From NCBI GenBank assembly GCA_943846665.1, contig OX044358.1, forward strand, positions 1,426,001-1,490,000: a stretch of DNA of 64,000 nt, given 5' to 3'. Below, piece by piece: positions 1 to 8,410 of this stretch. Positions within the stretch are counted from its first letter, which is position 1; the number at the start of each line of letters is the position of its first letter. The stretch comes from Arcticimaribacter sp002477625. GTDB lineage: Bacteria > Bacteroidota > Bacteroidia > Flavobacteriales > Flavobacteriaceae. The notes below the pieces were generated by a model that was not told the DNA's origin, ran no database searches, and was given only the letters and a program-made list of their open reading frames with translations. Position numbers and translations under genes: made by a program.

Positions 1-4
1 TTAA

Positions 5-1297
5 TTAATTGCTCAAAGTACTCCAAAGGGTCCAAGAGAAAACAGTTTCATCTGCTCCTGTGTTTGCAGCCTGATCCGTAACTACTTGTGCCCAGTCTGC
101 ATAATCCGTTACATCGGTATTTGTAAATATTTCAGATAAAGTCGAAGTTGCCGATACGAAATAGAAATCACTAAAATTTAAGTTATTAGGACTAGCTGCA
201 GTTGCAACACCGTTATAGGTGTCTGAATCAATTCCTTTGATGGCAAGCCCGTCAATGTTTTTGAAAACTACGTTATTAGTAAAACCAGTCGCATCGCTTT
301 TCCAGTCTCCAAGAAAGTTTTTACCGGATTCGGGAGCCGTATTCGCATAGACAGTTGCATCGTTTATTGTGAATGACCCACCAATTGTTCCTGTACTATC
401 TTCGGTACCGTCAATCTCGAAAGGATTGTCTGAGTTAGACCGCATCACAATAACTGCATTAGTAAGTGTTCCTCGGAAACCTTCGTCTAAATCGATTGCA
501 TCGTCTCTTTGGTTCAGGATAACGATATTTGTGATTTGAGCTGCGCCTCCAAAAATTTCAATCCCATCATCATTACTTCCTACAACTTCGATATTATTTA
601 AAGTAGTTCCAGAACCAATTCCACCCAAGGTCAAACCTTGAATTTCATCTCCTCCGGCCAATTGAGTTCCACTGTGACGTATAGAAACATAAGAAAATGA
701 ACCCGATGAATCTGCATCATCACTTCCACCATAGGAAGTCCAAGCATAGCCTTCTGCTATTCCTTCGATATCGTCAGAACCTCCATCTTCACCAACAATA
801 GCGTTTCCTAAGATGATGACACCACCCCACTTGCCAGTGTCGGTTGGTTTACGATTGGGACTAATAATTCCGTCTCCGTAATCGATGCTGTCTTCGATAT
901 CGGTAAAAATTATGGGCGAATCTTCAGTACCAATTGCATTGATTGAAGCTCCTGCCGCTATAACTAAAGCAGTAGCTTCAACACCTTGACCATTTTGAGC
1001 CTTGACAATTGTTCCCGCTTCAATGGTTAAAGATCCACCAGATCGAACAACTACTTTTCCATTCATGATCCAGATACGATCGTTTGTCCAAGCTTGTGCA
1101 TCATCGATATAGGTTATTCCACCTGTTCCAACGGTTTTACTTGTAGGTGTTGTTGTTGGAATCGAAGTTGTAACAGTTACAGTTTCTGTAACAACAACTG
1201 TTTCAATAATGGATTCTGCATCTGAAGTGCAAGAACCAAGTGAAAATGCTGAGCCTACTAGGAATAATTTAATTAAATTTGAGAATTGATTTTTCAT
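5..1297 (-). CDS. Beta-helix-type surface or periplasmic lipoprotein, function unknown
   Basis: The 430-residue product begins with a lipoprotein signal: a basic start, a hydrophobic core and a lipobox ending at Cys23 (LGSC). A Thr/Val-rich linker follows (about residues 30-60), then a long region rich in short Gly/Asn/Asp turns and Ile/Val strands, such as repeated N-x-x-V/I-x-x patterns, which suggests a right-handed parallel beta-helix. I see no catalytic motif and no type IX C-terminal sorting domain. Proteins of this kind are common in Flavobacteriaceae and are usually annotated only as hypothetical lipoproteins. Acidic residues soon after the cysteine (C-T-S-D-A-E) loosely resemble the surface-export signal of Bacteroidota lipoproteins, but the match is not strict. 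It is divergent from dgt. A -7-like box (CAAATCTA on the plus strand, 1324-1331, reading TAGATTTG on the minus strand) lies upstream. Confidence 0.7.
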   Translation of the reverse strand: MKNQFSNLIKLFLVGSAFSLGSCTSDAESIIETVVVTETVTVTTSIPTTTPTSKTVGTGGITYIDDAQAWTNDRIWIMNGKVVVRSGGSLTIEAGTIVKAQNGQGVEATALVIAAGASINAIGTEDSPIIFTDIEDSIDYGDGIISPNRKPTDTGKWGGVIILGNAIVGEDGGSDDIEGIAEGYAWTSYGGSDDADSSGSFSYVSIRHSGTQLAGGDEIQGLTLGGIGSGTTLNNIEVVGSNDDGIEIFGGAAQITNIVILNQRDDAIDLDEGFRGTLTNAVIVMRSNSDNPFEIDGTEDSTGTIGGSFTINDATVYANTAPESGKNFLGDWKSDATGFTNNVVFKNIDGLAIKGIDSDTYNGVATAASPNNLNFSDFYFVSATSTLSEIFTNTDVTDYADWAQVVTDQAANTGADETVFSWTLWSTLSN

Positions 1298-1323
1298 TGT
1301 ATTTTTTTATTTTTTGTACACTA

Positions 1324-1331
1324 CAAATCTA
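1324..1331 (-). promoter_or_regulatory. Candidate -7 box for the beta-helix lipoprotein gene
   Basis: On the minus strand this reads TAGATTTG, a match to the Bacteroidota -7 consensus TAnnTTTG, 26 bases before the start codon. I did not find a convincing TTG -33 element at the usual spacing, so the call rests on one box. Confidence 0.4.
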
Positions 1332-1477
1332 TTGCGAGGCCGTTCTAACTTTTTTAACTAATGGTTAAATGACCGATCCCTAATGTTAACCAATCATAAA
1401 TATTTTGATCTGCACTTAACTCTAGCATAACACTGATTACTTTCTAAAATCTTCTTATTTTTACCTAAAATGAATTT

Positions 1478-2797
1478 ATGAATTGGGAGCAGCTTTTATC
1501 CTTACAGCGATACGGTGACAAAACCAAAAGACTTAGAAAGGAACAAGATGAAACTCGCTTGGGCTTTGAAGTAGATTATGACCGAATTGTATTTTCTGCT
1601 GCCTTTAGAAGCCTTCAAGATAAAACCCAAGTCATCCCCTTTTCAAAAACAGACTTTGTTCATACCCGCCTTACCCACAGTCTAGAAGTTTCGGTAGTTG
1701 CTCGGAGTATAGGGCGACTAGCAGGGAAGGCAATTCTAGAAAAACACCCGCACTTATCTGAAATTCATGGCTATCAATCCAACGATTTTGGTGCTATAGT
1801 AGCTGCAGCAGCTTTAGCCCATGATATCGGGAACCCGCCTTTTGGACACAGTGGAGAAAAAGCGATTGGACATTTCTTTTCTGATGGCTCTGGAGCAGGT
1901 TATAAAGCAGAATTGAATGCTTTAGAGTATGAAGATTTATGTAAATTCGAAGGAAACGCCAACGGCTTTAAAATTGTATCTCAATCCATGGAAGGCGCAC
2001 CAGGAGGTTTACGACTCAGTGCAGCTACTCTTGGCGCCTATATGAAATACCCTAAAGCTTCTTTACCACACAAGCCAACGCAACACGTTGCGGACAAGAA
2101 ATTTGGCTTTTATCAAGCACAAGCTACTGACTTTAGCACGCTTGCTCAAGATCTGGGATTAGCAAGTACAAAGGAAACCTATTTTCGACATCCTCTGGCA
2201 TACCTAGTAGAGGCAGCAGATGACATTTGCTACACCATCATTGATTTTGAAGATGGCATTAACCTCGGATGGATTTCAGAATCGTATGCTTTAGAATATT
2301 TAATCAATCTGGTAAAAGATTCGATTGATAAAAAGACCTATGCTTCCTTAAAACACACCCCACAGCGTATGAGTTATTTGAGAGCTTTGGCAATCAATAG
2401 CCTTATAAAAGACGCAGTGGCCATTTTTTTAAAGAATGAAGAGGTAATACTTTCTGGGAGCTTTCCCCATGCCTTATTGGATAAAAGTAAGTATGCCGCG
2501 CAGATTGACGACATCATCTCGCTAAGCGTCGAAAAAGTATATCACTCACCAGAAGTACTGCAAAAAGAGATTGTAGGTTATAAGGTCATTACAACCTTAT
2601 TGGATGCCTTTACTACTGCTGCCGTTCATGAATTTAAGGGAGAAGCAGATGCTTATGATCAACTCATTTTACGTTTAGTTCCCAAAGGGACACCATTTCT
2701 TTCAGATTCGCTTTACGATACGCTTCTCAATGCCACTTGTTATGTTGCTAGCCTTTCCGATGGAAAAGCAATGGAGTTGTCAAAAAAAATGAAATAA
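1478..2797 (+). CDS. dgt: Deoxyguanosinetriphosphate triphosphohydrolase (dGTPase)
   Basis: The 439-residue protein belongs to the HD-domain dNTP triphosphohydrolases, which hydrolyse dGTP (and often other dNTPs) to the nucleoside and triphosphate. The N-terminal segment with R-S-L-Q-D-K-T (residues 44-50) and H-T-R-L-T-H-S (62-68) is typical, and the metal-binding HD pair is H115-D116 in H-D-I-G-N-P-P-F-G-H. A later E-A-A-D-D-I motif supplies the last metal ligand. Its length fits the shorter dGTPase-like subgroup. The ATG at 1478 is used because an upstream ATG at 1470 runs into a stop after two codons. The metallophosphoesterase gene follows after 21 bases, so the two are probably co-transcribed. 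Confidence 0.93.
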   Translation: MNWEQLLSLQRYGDKTKRLRKEQDETRLGFEVDYDRIVFSAAFRSLQDKTQVIPFSKTDFVHTRLTHSLEVSVVARSIGRLAGKAILEKHPHLSEIHGYQSNDFGAIVAAAALAHDIGNPPFGHSGEKAIGHFFSDGSGAGYKAELNALEYEDLCKFEGNANGFKIVSQSMEGAPGGLRLSAATLGAYMKYPKASLPHKPTQHVADKKFGFYQAQATDFSTLAQDLGLASTKETYFRHPLAYLVEAADDICYTIIDFEDGINLGWISESYALEYLINLVKDSIDKKTYASLKHTPQRMSYLRALAINSLIKDAVAIFLKNEEVILSGSFPHALLDKSKYAAQIDDIISLSVEKVYHSPEVLQKEIVGYKVITTLLDAFTTAAVHEFKGEADAYDQLILRLVPKGTPFLSDSLYDTLLNATCYVASLSDGKAMELSKKMK

Positions 2798-2818
2798 ACT
2801 TTACTCCTATTTATATCT

Positions 2819-4051
2819 ATGTTACGCTGGATCATTCTCATTATCTTTTTCTCCTTGTTTGGCACCTATGCTTTTCAGGCAATAAAAACCCTAACACAAC
2901 AACGCAGTCTCCTGATTTTATACTGGTTAGTAGTAGTGTTTGTATTTGCAAATTTTGCCTACCACAGTATTTCTTTCGATCGTCACGAGGGTTTTAATCC
3001 AGGCATGAGTTTGGCCTTGGGCTTATTTCTTTCCTTGTTTGTTTTTCAAACCTTTATTATACTCTTTTTATTTTTTGAAGATATTGTTCGAATTCCTCAA
3101 GCCGTATATCGTTTTTTTACCCAAGGAGAAGGTGTTCAAGGCTATTTTCCAGATCGCAGAAAATTCATTTCAAAACTAGCCCTTGGAATTGCAGCAGTCC
3201 CACTTGCATCCCTTTTGTGTGGAATGTATAAAGGGAAGTATAACTATAAGGTATTGTGCTACACCCTGGAATTCGATACCCTTCCCAAAGCCTTTGATGG
3301 ATTTACTTTAACACAGATTTCGGACATTCACAGCGGAAGTTTTGACAATAGAGAAAAGGTGTCTTATGGGATGGATCTGATTAATGAACAGCGATCGGAC
3401 GTTATTCTTTTTACAGGGGATATGGTCAACAATAAAGCCTCGGAAGTGTACCCTTGGATGGATTTGATGAGCTCACTCAAAGCTCCACAAGGGAAGTTTT
3501 CTATTTTGGGAAATCATGATTACGGAGATTATGTGCAATGGGATTCGGAAGAAGATAAAAAGAAAAATCTTTCAGATTTGATCGAAGCACAAGAAAAAAT
3601 GGGCTTCAAAGTTTTATTAAACAACACCCAATTTTTAGAAAAAGACGGAGAGCGCATTGCATTGGTTGGCGTAGAAAACTGGGGTAAAGGAGGCTTTAAA
3701 AAGGCAGGTGACCTAAATCTAGCGGTTTCGAACGTCGATTCAGAAGATTTTAAAATTTTAATGTCGCACGACCCCTCGCATTGGGAGGCACAGGTTGTCG
3801 AACATCCCTATCCTTTTGAGCTTACGTTGAGTGGACATACCCATGGGATGCAATTTGGGATTGAAATCCCAGGATGGTTCAAGTGGAGCCCAGTAAAATG
3901 GCGCTATAAGCAATGGGCAGGAGTTTATAATCAAGCCAAACAATACCTCAATGTAAATCGTGGTTTTGGCTTTTTGGCTTATCCTGGAAGGGTTGGAATT
4001 TGGCCCGAAATTACCGTTATTACCTTAAAATGCTCGCAGAAAGTGGTTTAA
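2819..4051 (+). CDS. Membrane-anchored metallophosphoesterase (YkuE/YaeI-like)
   Basis: The 410-residue protein has several N-terminal membrane segments (about residues 3-22, 31-50, 63-87 and 117-135), then a calcineurin-type phosphoesterase domain. All five metal-site motifs are present: D169-x-H171, G200-D201, G231-N232-H233-D234, a histidine in S-H-D (about 316-318), and G-H340-T-H342-G. This family hydrolyses phosphoesters or phospholipid head groups at the membrane; the substrate cannot be told from sequence. It sits 21 bases after dgt and 38 bases before a thioredoxin-fold gene, so the three may form one transcript. The ATG at 2819 is the only good start. Confidence 0.88.
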   Translation: MLRWIILIIFFSLFGTYAFQAIKTLTQQRSLLILYWLVVVFVFANFAYHSISFDRHEGFNPGMSLALGLFLSLFVFQTFIILFLFFEDIVRIPQAVYRFFTQGEGVQGYFPDRRKFISKLALGIAAVPLASLLCGMYKGKYNYKVLCYTLEFDTLPKAFDGFTLTQISDIHSGSFDNREKVSYGMDLINEQRSDVILFTGDMVNNKASEVYPWMDLMSSLKAPQGKFSILGNHDYGDYVQWDSEEDKKKNLSDLIEAQEKMGFKVLLNNTQFLEKDGERIALVGVENWGKGGFKKAGDLNLAVSNVDSEDFKILMSHDPSHWEAQVVEHPYPFELTLSGHTHGMQFGIEIPGWFKWSPVKWRYKQWAGVYNQAKQYLNVNRGFGFLAYPGRVGIWPEITVITLKCSQKVV

Positions 4052-4089
4052 TAAAAAAAACTTAAATTGCACAAAACTTTTAAACACTA

Positions 4090-4395
4090 TTGTCCGTGTC
4101 AAAATTTGGTGAATTAATAGACGATAAAGCCCCTATACTCCTTGTTTTTTTTCAAGAAGACGCCAACCCTTCTGAAGAGTTTCATCCCGCTTTACGAGAT
4201 GTTGCTGCTGCCATCGGGGATCAAGGAAAGGTAATTAAGATCGAAACGAACAAAAACACGAAGCTAACCGAAGCGCTCCGAGTAAAAGCCATTCCAACCC
4301 TTATGATTTACAAGGATGGAGAAATGGTTTGGAGACAGAGTGGGGAACAAAATGCCAATACTTTGATCAGCCTTATGAACGATTATGTAGGCTAA
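4090..4395 (+). CDS. Thioredoxin-fold protein lacking the CxxC active site
   Basis: This 101-residue protein has the outline of a thioredoxin: a central strand (I-L-L-V-F-F, residues 16-21), the cis-proline loop (A-I-P-T-L-M, 68-73) and the final K-D-G-E strand turn. Where thioredoxin has W-C-G-P-C there is D-A-N-P-S-E, so both redox cysteines are missing and no disulfide chemistry is expected. It may act as a binding or adaptor domain. The reading frame opens with TTG at 4090; a GTG at 4096 is an alternative, and there is no in-frame ATG near the expected start. The last base lies six bases from the stop of the convergent DUF2723 gene. Confidence 0.8.
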   Translation: MSVSKFGELIDDKAPILLVFFQEDANPSEEFHPALRDVAAAIGDQGKVIKIETNKNTKLTEALRVKAIPTLMIYKDGEMVWRQSGEQNANTLISLMNDYVG

Positions 4396-4401
4396 ATTTA
4401 C

Positions 4402-7400
4402 CTACTCTTCGCTAAACAAGCTATCAAACATTGCTAAGGGTTCTATTGCCACAAAAACACGTTTTTCCATACGATCTCTATAGGCATCTGTTTCATGTAA
4501 ACTCACATACAGCATCAACCTTCTATAGCCATTGACTTCATCCATGATGATTTCCTCATAAATAGTTTGATCTTCGTGATCTAAACTACTGAGCTGCGAT
4601 AAACGTTTCTCGTAAACAAAAGCAATGTTCTCTATTAAAGAACGTCCAGCTATACTGTCTCCACCGATATATAAACCGGCTACAAAATCTTCTTGACTGG
4701 TAAAGTAATCATACGATCCGTATAGAAATTCAAACGAAGCAGTGTGTTTTTGAAAAGCAACAATTTTAGAGGCCATAAATTCCTCATCGTTATTGTCTAT
4801 AATAACTTCGATCAAGGAGCGATATCGTTCAATTTCGGTTAGTATTTCCTCCCCGAGGTCGTATTGAAAGTTTAGCGACAGACTTTCAAAATATTCCAAT
4901 TGGTCGCGATATTTTTCAGCAATTTGCTCGAAAAGTTTACGAGCATCTTCTGTTGCTCCTATACGATAGTACCCTTCGATAAAGGGAGTCAAAAGACTGT
5001 AATAACCGAAATAATCTACCGGCATTTTCTCCAAATTCAAATCAATGATTTCTTTCGCTTTTTCAAGCTTTCCTTCATCGATCAGTACTTCGGCCAAACG
5101 CGCCATATTGCTTCGATATGAAATGCTGTTTTTTCGAGTTTCTGGATCGTGGTAAATTTCAGGACTATCCGAATTTCCCCATTCCCATTTTTTAACAATT
5201 TCGTACATCAGGTCAGCATCCAAACGCCCCATCAAATAGGGGTTATTTTTGTTTTTAGGTGTTTTTATGGGAACCAGTTTATACACCAAACCTTCTAGCT
5301 GCAAGTAGTTTTTCATCCAAAGATATTCGGAATCATCGTAGCTACCCCCAGTAAAATAGAGGGGTCTCTTCCAGTCGTTGTTTGCAAGAATATCCAACAT
5401 AATCAACTGATTTTTATACAAGCCACCCTTAGGTAAGTCAACATCAATGTAGGGGACAATCAAATCACGGTCTTTTTCTTTGACCAAACCACTCTGAATT
5501 ACATTTTCTATATTGACATTTATACGGATTTTATTTGTTGGATAAAAAACCATTTCTTGAGTCCCTTTAGGATATAAATCAGGATCTCCACCCGATTTTT
5601 GAATGATCCGTTTGTATTTGTTCCGAGGATCGTCACTGGCTACCCAGTTCATAAAATCTTTGATGTCCCAACGAACACTGTCAATGATTGATTCGTGTTT
5701 GGTATAGTCTCGAACGCCATAGGCATATTGTGCATGCTCCAACTGAATATCAACTGCTTCGCTGGTGTAGGTCTTGCGTTTCATTTGATCGATATACCAG
5801 TCTGTGGCGATCAAACTGGTGTTGATGGGCCGAACATCTTGACGATACTCTTCGATGTCTTGAGCGTACCAAAGGGCAAAGGTATCGTTGTCTCCAATGG
5901 TAAAAATAATGGCACCAACATCTTTTTGAATAGAAGCTAAATAAGACTTAGAAATTGACTGTGCTGTATATCGCCCGGAACGATCATGATCATCCCAGTT
6001 TTGTACACCCATCAATACAGGGACAGCCAAAAAACATAGAAGAACAGATGCTGGAACGACCAACTTATTGGACCAAGTATTCCGTAGATTTTGGATCAAA
6101 GCAAAAGCACCCATCCCAATCCATATAGCAAAAACATAGAAGGAACCAACCAAGGCATAATCACGCTCTCTAGGTTCAAACGGGCGTTCGTTGAGATATA
6201 TTTTCAATGCAAGTCCGGTAAAAAGGAAAAACAACATCAGTACCCAAAACTTCATTTTATCTTGTCCATATAAAAAGAACACACCAATGAGTCCTAGGAT
6301 AAGGGGAAGAAAGAAATAGGTGTTTCGAGCTTTGTTATTCAGCGAATCTTCACTTAGTTCACTTTGGTTTCCTAATCGTATCGCGTCAATAAAAGGGATA
6401 CCGCTAATCCAGTTTCCATTCAGGCTGTTATACCGTCCTTGAATATCGTTTTGTCTTCCAGTAAAATTCCACATAAAATAGCGTACATACATATACCCAA
6501 TTTGGTATTGAAATAAATACGCCATATTACTCAAAAACGAAGGCTTCTCGATGTTGAGGTAAGGCGACATCTTCTTGTAAAAGTCGTGATAGTCTTCTCC
6601 CGACACACTTCCTTCGGAAGCATCTTGTCTAAAAGATTGAACCTCCCGCATCAGTTGTTTACTCCCTCGGTATTCTGGTTTAACAGAAAATTCTAAGGGT
6701 GCAGTAAAGTTCATATAGTTTGCTGCATGTTCCGAGCTGTGTAACCTTGGAAGAATTCCTTTGTGTTTAGAATTGGCGTTTATTCGTGAGCCTTTCCAGT
6801 TATTGACGATCAGGTAGCGCCCAGTTTTTTCATCCCGTTCGTATTTGGGCTTGTCATCGATATAGGGTTCTTGTTCGTCCTGCCCTGCATACATATCAGA
6901 AAACATTGGGCCGTAAAACAATTTAGTTTCTGGATATTGTTCTAGGTTATAATACGCCAAAAGCTGTCGTGCATCTGAAGGCGAATTTTCATTGATGACC
7001 GTATTGGCATTGGCTCGGATAGGGAGCATTACCCAAGACGAGAACCCAAGAAAGACAAAGAGGATACACAGTATACCGGTATTCAGATTTACGTAGTTCT
7101 TTTTACGTGTAAAACGCAAACTGTATATAAAAAAGCCAATGAGTAAAAGAGCAGTAAAAATGGTTCCACTGTTGAAAGAAAAGCCCAAGTTATTTACAAA
7201 ATAGACTTCCATTTTACCAAACAAGGCAAGGGTTAGGGGAAGTAACAATTTAAAAATAAACAGTAAAATCGCAACCGACAGTACATTGGCGACGATGAAC
7301 CCTTTAAAGGTTACTGTTTTATAATTTTTAAAATAATACAACATTCCCATCGCAGGAATTGTCAACAGACCCATAAAGTGAACTCCAAATGAAAGACCAA

Positions 7401-7953
7401 TAACAAAAGCAATAAGCAACAACCAGCGATCTCCTCTGGGTGTATTCATCTCCTGTTCCCAGCGCAAACTCAGCCAAAATAAAAGCGAAAGAATACAAGT
7501 CGCCATGGCATACACCTCCGCTTCAACCGCATTGAACCAAAAGCTATCGGAAAAGCAAAAGGCAAGGGCTCCAATAACGGCACTTCCAAAAAAAGCTAAG
7601 GCATCATTAGTCGTTTCTATGGTGCTAAAAGCCGGTAATTTTTTGAGTAGAAGGGTTAAAGTCCAAAACAAGAACAGTATGGTAAAGGCGCTCGAAAAAA
7701 CAGACATCAAGTTTACGAGTAAAGCTATTTGTTCTGGACCGCTTGCGAACAAGGAAAAAAAGGCACCCATCATTTGATAAAATGGAGCTCCAGGAGGATG
7801 ACCGATTTGGAGTTTTGCAGAGGTTGCAATGTATTCACTAGCATCCCAAAAGCTGGCAGTAGGCTCTACTGTGAGCCCAAAAGTGACAAGAGCAATTGCA
7901 AAAACACTCCATCCAAGTGTACGATTCCAGAATTCGAATTGTGTAGTGTTCAT
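4402..7953 (-). CDS. DUF2723-family multi-pass membrane protein
   Basis: The 1183-residue protein has about ten membrane segments in its first 700 residues and a long soluble C-terminal half. The start, with W-D-A-S-E-Y-I-A-T-S-A-K-L-Q-I-G-H-P-P-G-A-P, is the signature of the DUF2723/TMEM260 family, where an acidic residue in the first loop resembles that of GT-C protein O-mannosyltransferases. A role as a lipid-sugar-dependent glycosyltransferase at the membrane is therefore plausible, but it is inferred from fold resemblance. The C-terminal part (about 980-1183) looks helical and TPR-like. Length and layout are normal for Flavobacteriaceae. It is transcribed towards the thioredoxin-like gene with a six-base gap. 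Confidence 0.88.
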   Translation of the reverse strand: MNTTQFEFWNRTLGWSVFAIALVTFGLTVEPTASFWDASEYIATSAKLQIGHPPGAPFYQMMGAFFSLFASGPEQIALLVNLMSVFSSAFTILFLFWTLTLLLKKLPAFSTIETTNDALAFFGSAVIGALAFCFSDSFWFNAVEAEVYAMATCILSLLFWLSLRWEQEMNTPRGDRWLLLIAFVIGLSFGVHFMGLLTIPAMGMLYYFKNYKTVTFKGFIVANVLSVAILLFIFKLLLPLTLALFGKMEVYFVNNLGFSFNSGTIFTALLLIGFFIYSLRFTRKKNYVNLNTGILCILFVFLGFSSWVMLPIRANANTVINENSPSDARQLLAYYNLEQYPETKLFYGPMFSDMYAGQDEQEPYIDDKPKYERDEKTGRYLIVNNWKGSRINANSKHKGILPRLHSSEHAANYMNFTAPLEFSVKPEYRGSKQLMREVQSFRQDASEGSVSGEDYHDFYKKMSPYLNIEKPSFLSNMAYLFQYQIGYMYVRYFMWNFTGRQNDIQGRYNSLNGNWISGIPFIDAIRLGNQSELSEDSLNNKARNTYFFLPLILGLIGVFFLYGQDKMKFWVLMLFFLFTGLALKIYLNERPFEPRERDYALVGSFYVFAIWIGMGAFALIQNLRNTWSNKLVVPASVLLCFLAVPVLMGVQNWDDHDRSGRYTAQSISKSYLASIQKDVGAIIFTIGDNDTFALWYAQDIEEYRQDVRPINTSLIATDWYIDQMKRKTYTSEAVDIQLEHAQYAYGVRDYTKHESIIDSVRWDIKDFMNWVASDDPRNKYKRIIQKSGGDPDLYPKGTQEMVFYPTNKIRINVNIENVIQSGLVKEKDRDLIVPYIDVDLPKGGLYKNQLIMLDILANNDWKRPLYFTGGSYDDSEYLWMKNYLQLEGLVYKLVPIKTPKNKNNPYLMGRLDADLMYEIVKKWEWGNSDSPEIYHDPETRKNSISYRSNMARLAEVLIDEGKLEKAKEIIDLNLEKMPVDYFGYYSLLTPFIEGYYRIGATEDARKLFEQIAEKYRDQLEYFESLSLNFQYDLGEEILTEIERYRSLIEVIIDNNDEEFMASKIVAFQKHTASFEFLYGSYDYFTSQEDFVAGLYIGGDSIAGRSLIENIAFVYEKRLSQLSSLDHEDQTIYEEIIMDEVNGYRRLMLYVSLHETDAYRDRMEKRVFVAIEPLAMFDSLFSEE

Positions 7954-8061
7954 AGGTCAGTTTTTCTGAAAACGAATGTAAGAATATTTGAAGAAACAAC
8001 CTCGTATTTAACAGAATGCAAACTTTTATATCCTTAGATTCAATTATTTTATAAAAATGGC

Positions 8062-8091
8062 TTGTAGGAGCAAATATTTCTATTAAATTTG
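8062..8091 (+). promoter_or_regulatory. Promoter of the tRNA-Gln gene
   Basis: A TTG (8062-8064), 19 bases, then TAAATTTG (8084-8091) matches the Bacteroidota TTG-N17-23-TAnnTTTG promoter. It ends nine bases before the mature tRNA, so transcription would begin just ahead of the tRNA. This is one of the two best promoter matches in the window. Confidence 0.75.
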
Positions 8092-8100
8092 CACCTCCAA

Positions 8101-8173
8101 TGGTCTATGGTGTAACTGGCAACACGTCTGGTTTTGGTCCAGAAGAGTCTAGGTTCGAGCCCTAGTAGACCAA
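8101..8173 (+). tRNA. tRNA-Gln (anticodon TTG)
   Basis: The sequence folds as a full cloverleaf. The acceptor stem is TGGTCTA with TAGACCA, the anticodon stem is TCTGG with CCAGA around a seven-base loop TTTTGGT (anticodon TTG, reading CAA/CAG glutamine codons), and the T stem is CTAGG with CCTAG around TTCGAGC. The D arm has GTG pairing with CAC. The discriminator is A at 8173. The 3' CCA is not encoded (the next bases are CAA), so it must be added by a nucleotidyltransferase. It is a single-gene unit with its own promoter and terminator. Confidence 0.96.
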
Positions 8174-8174
8174 C

Positions 8175-8203
8175 AAAGCCCTCACAAACGTGAGGGCTTT
8201 TTT
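8175..8203 (+). terminator. Intrinsic terminator of tRNA-Gln
   Basis: AAAGCCCTCAC (8175-8185) pairs perfectly with GTGAGGGCTTT (8190-8200) around a four-base loop, and a T run continues to 8203. It lies two bases after the tRNA. Confidence 0.92.
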
Positions 8204-8372
8204 GTTTTACGTAAAATTGTTTTCTCAACAAAAGATTCATGTTAGAGTTTTAAAATCTGATTTTAAGCAGTTTAAATCTTTTTCTTTGAAGATTATTGCA
8301 TTCAAATTAAAGATTTCAAGAACATTCTTAAACAGGTAATTAATTCTACAATCCGTACTAAATCTGTTAGCT

Positions 8373-8380
8373 TAATTTTG
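8373..8380 (+). promoter_or_regulatory. Candidate -7 box of the aconitase gene
   Basis: TAATTTTG matches TAnnTTTG and lies 30 bases before the ATG at 8411. It overlaps a TTG at 8378 that could open the same frame, which argues that the TTG is not the real start. No clear -33 TTG is seen. Confidence 0.5.
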
Positions 8381-8410
8381 TATTTTCACCCAAATTTAAT
8401 TCACAGTACT

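Noticed and set aside
8049..8240. Minus-strand open frame over the tRNA
   Set aside because: It reads through tRNA-Gln and its terminator. This is the known false protein that tRNA genes produce.
8378..8410. Longer aconitase start at TTG 8378
   Set aside because: The TTG lies inside the -7 box and the added residues do not match the family; ATG 8411 gives the usual N terminus.
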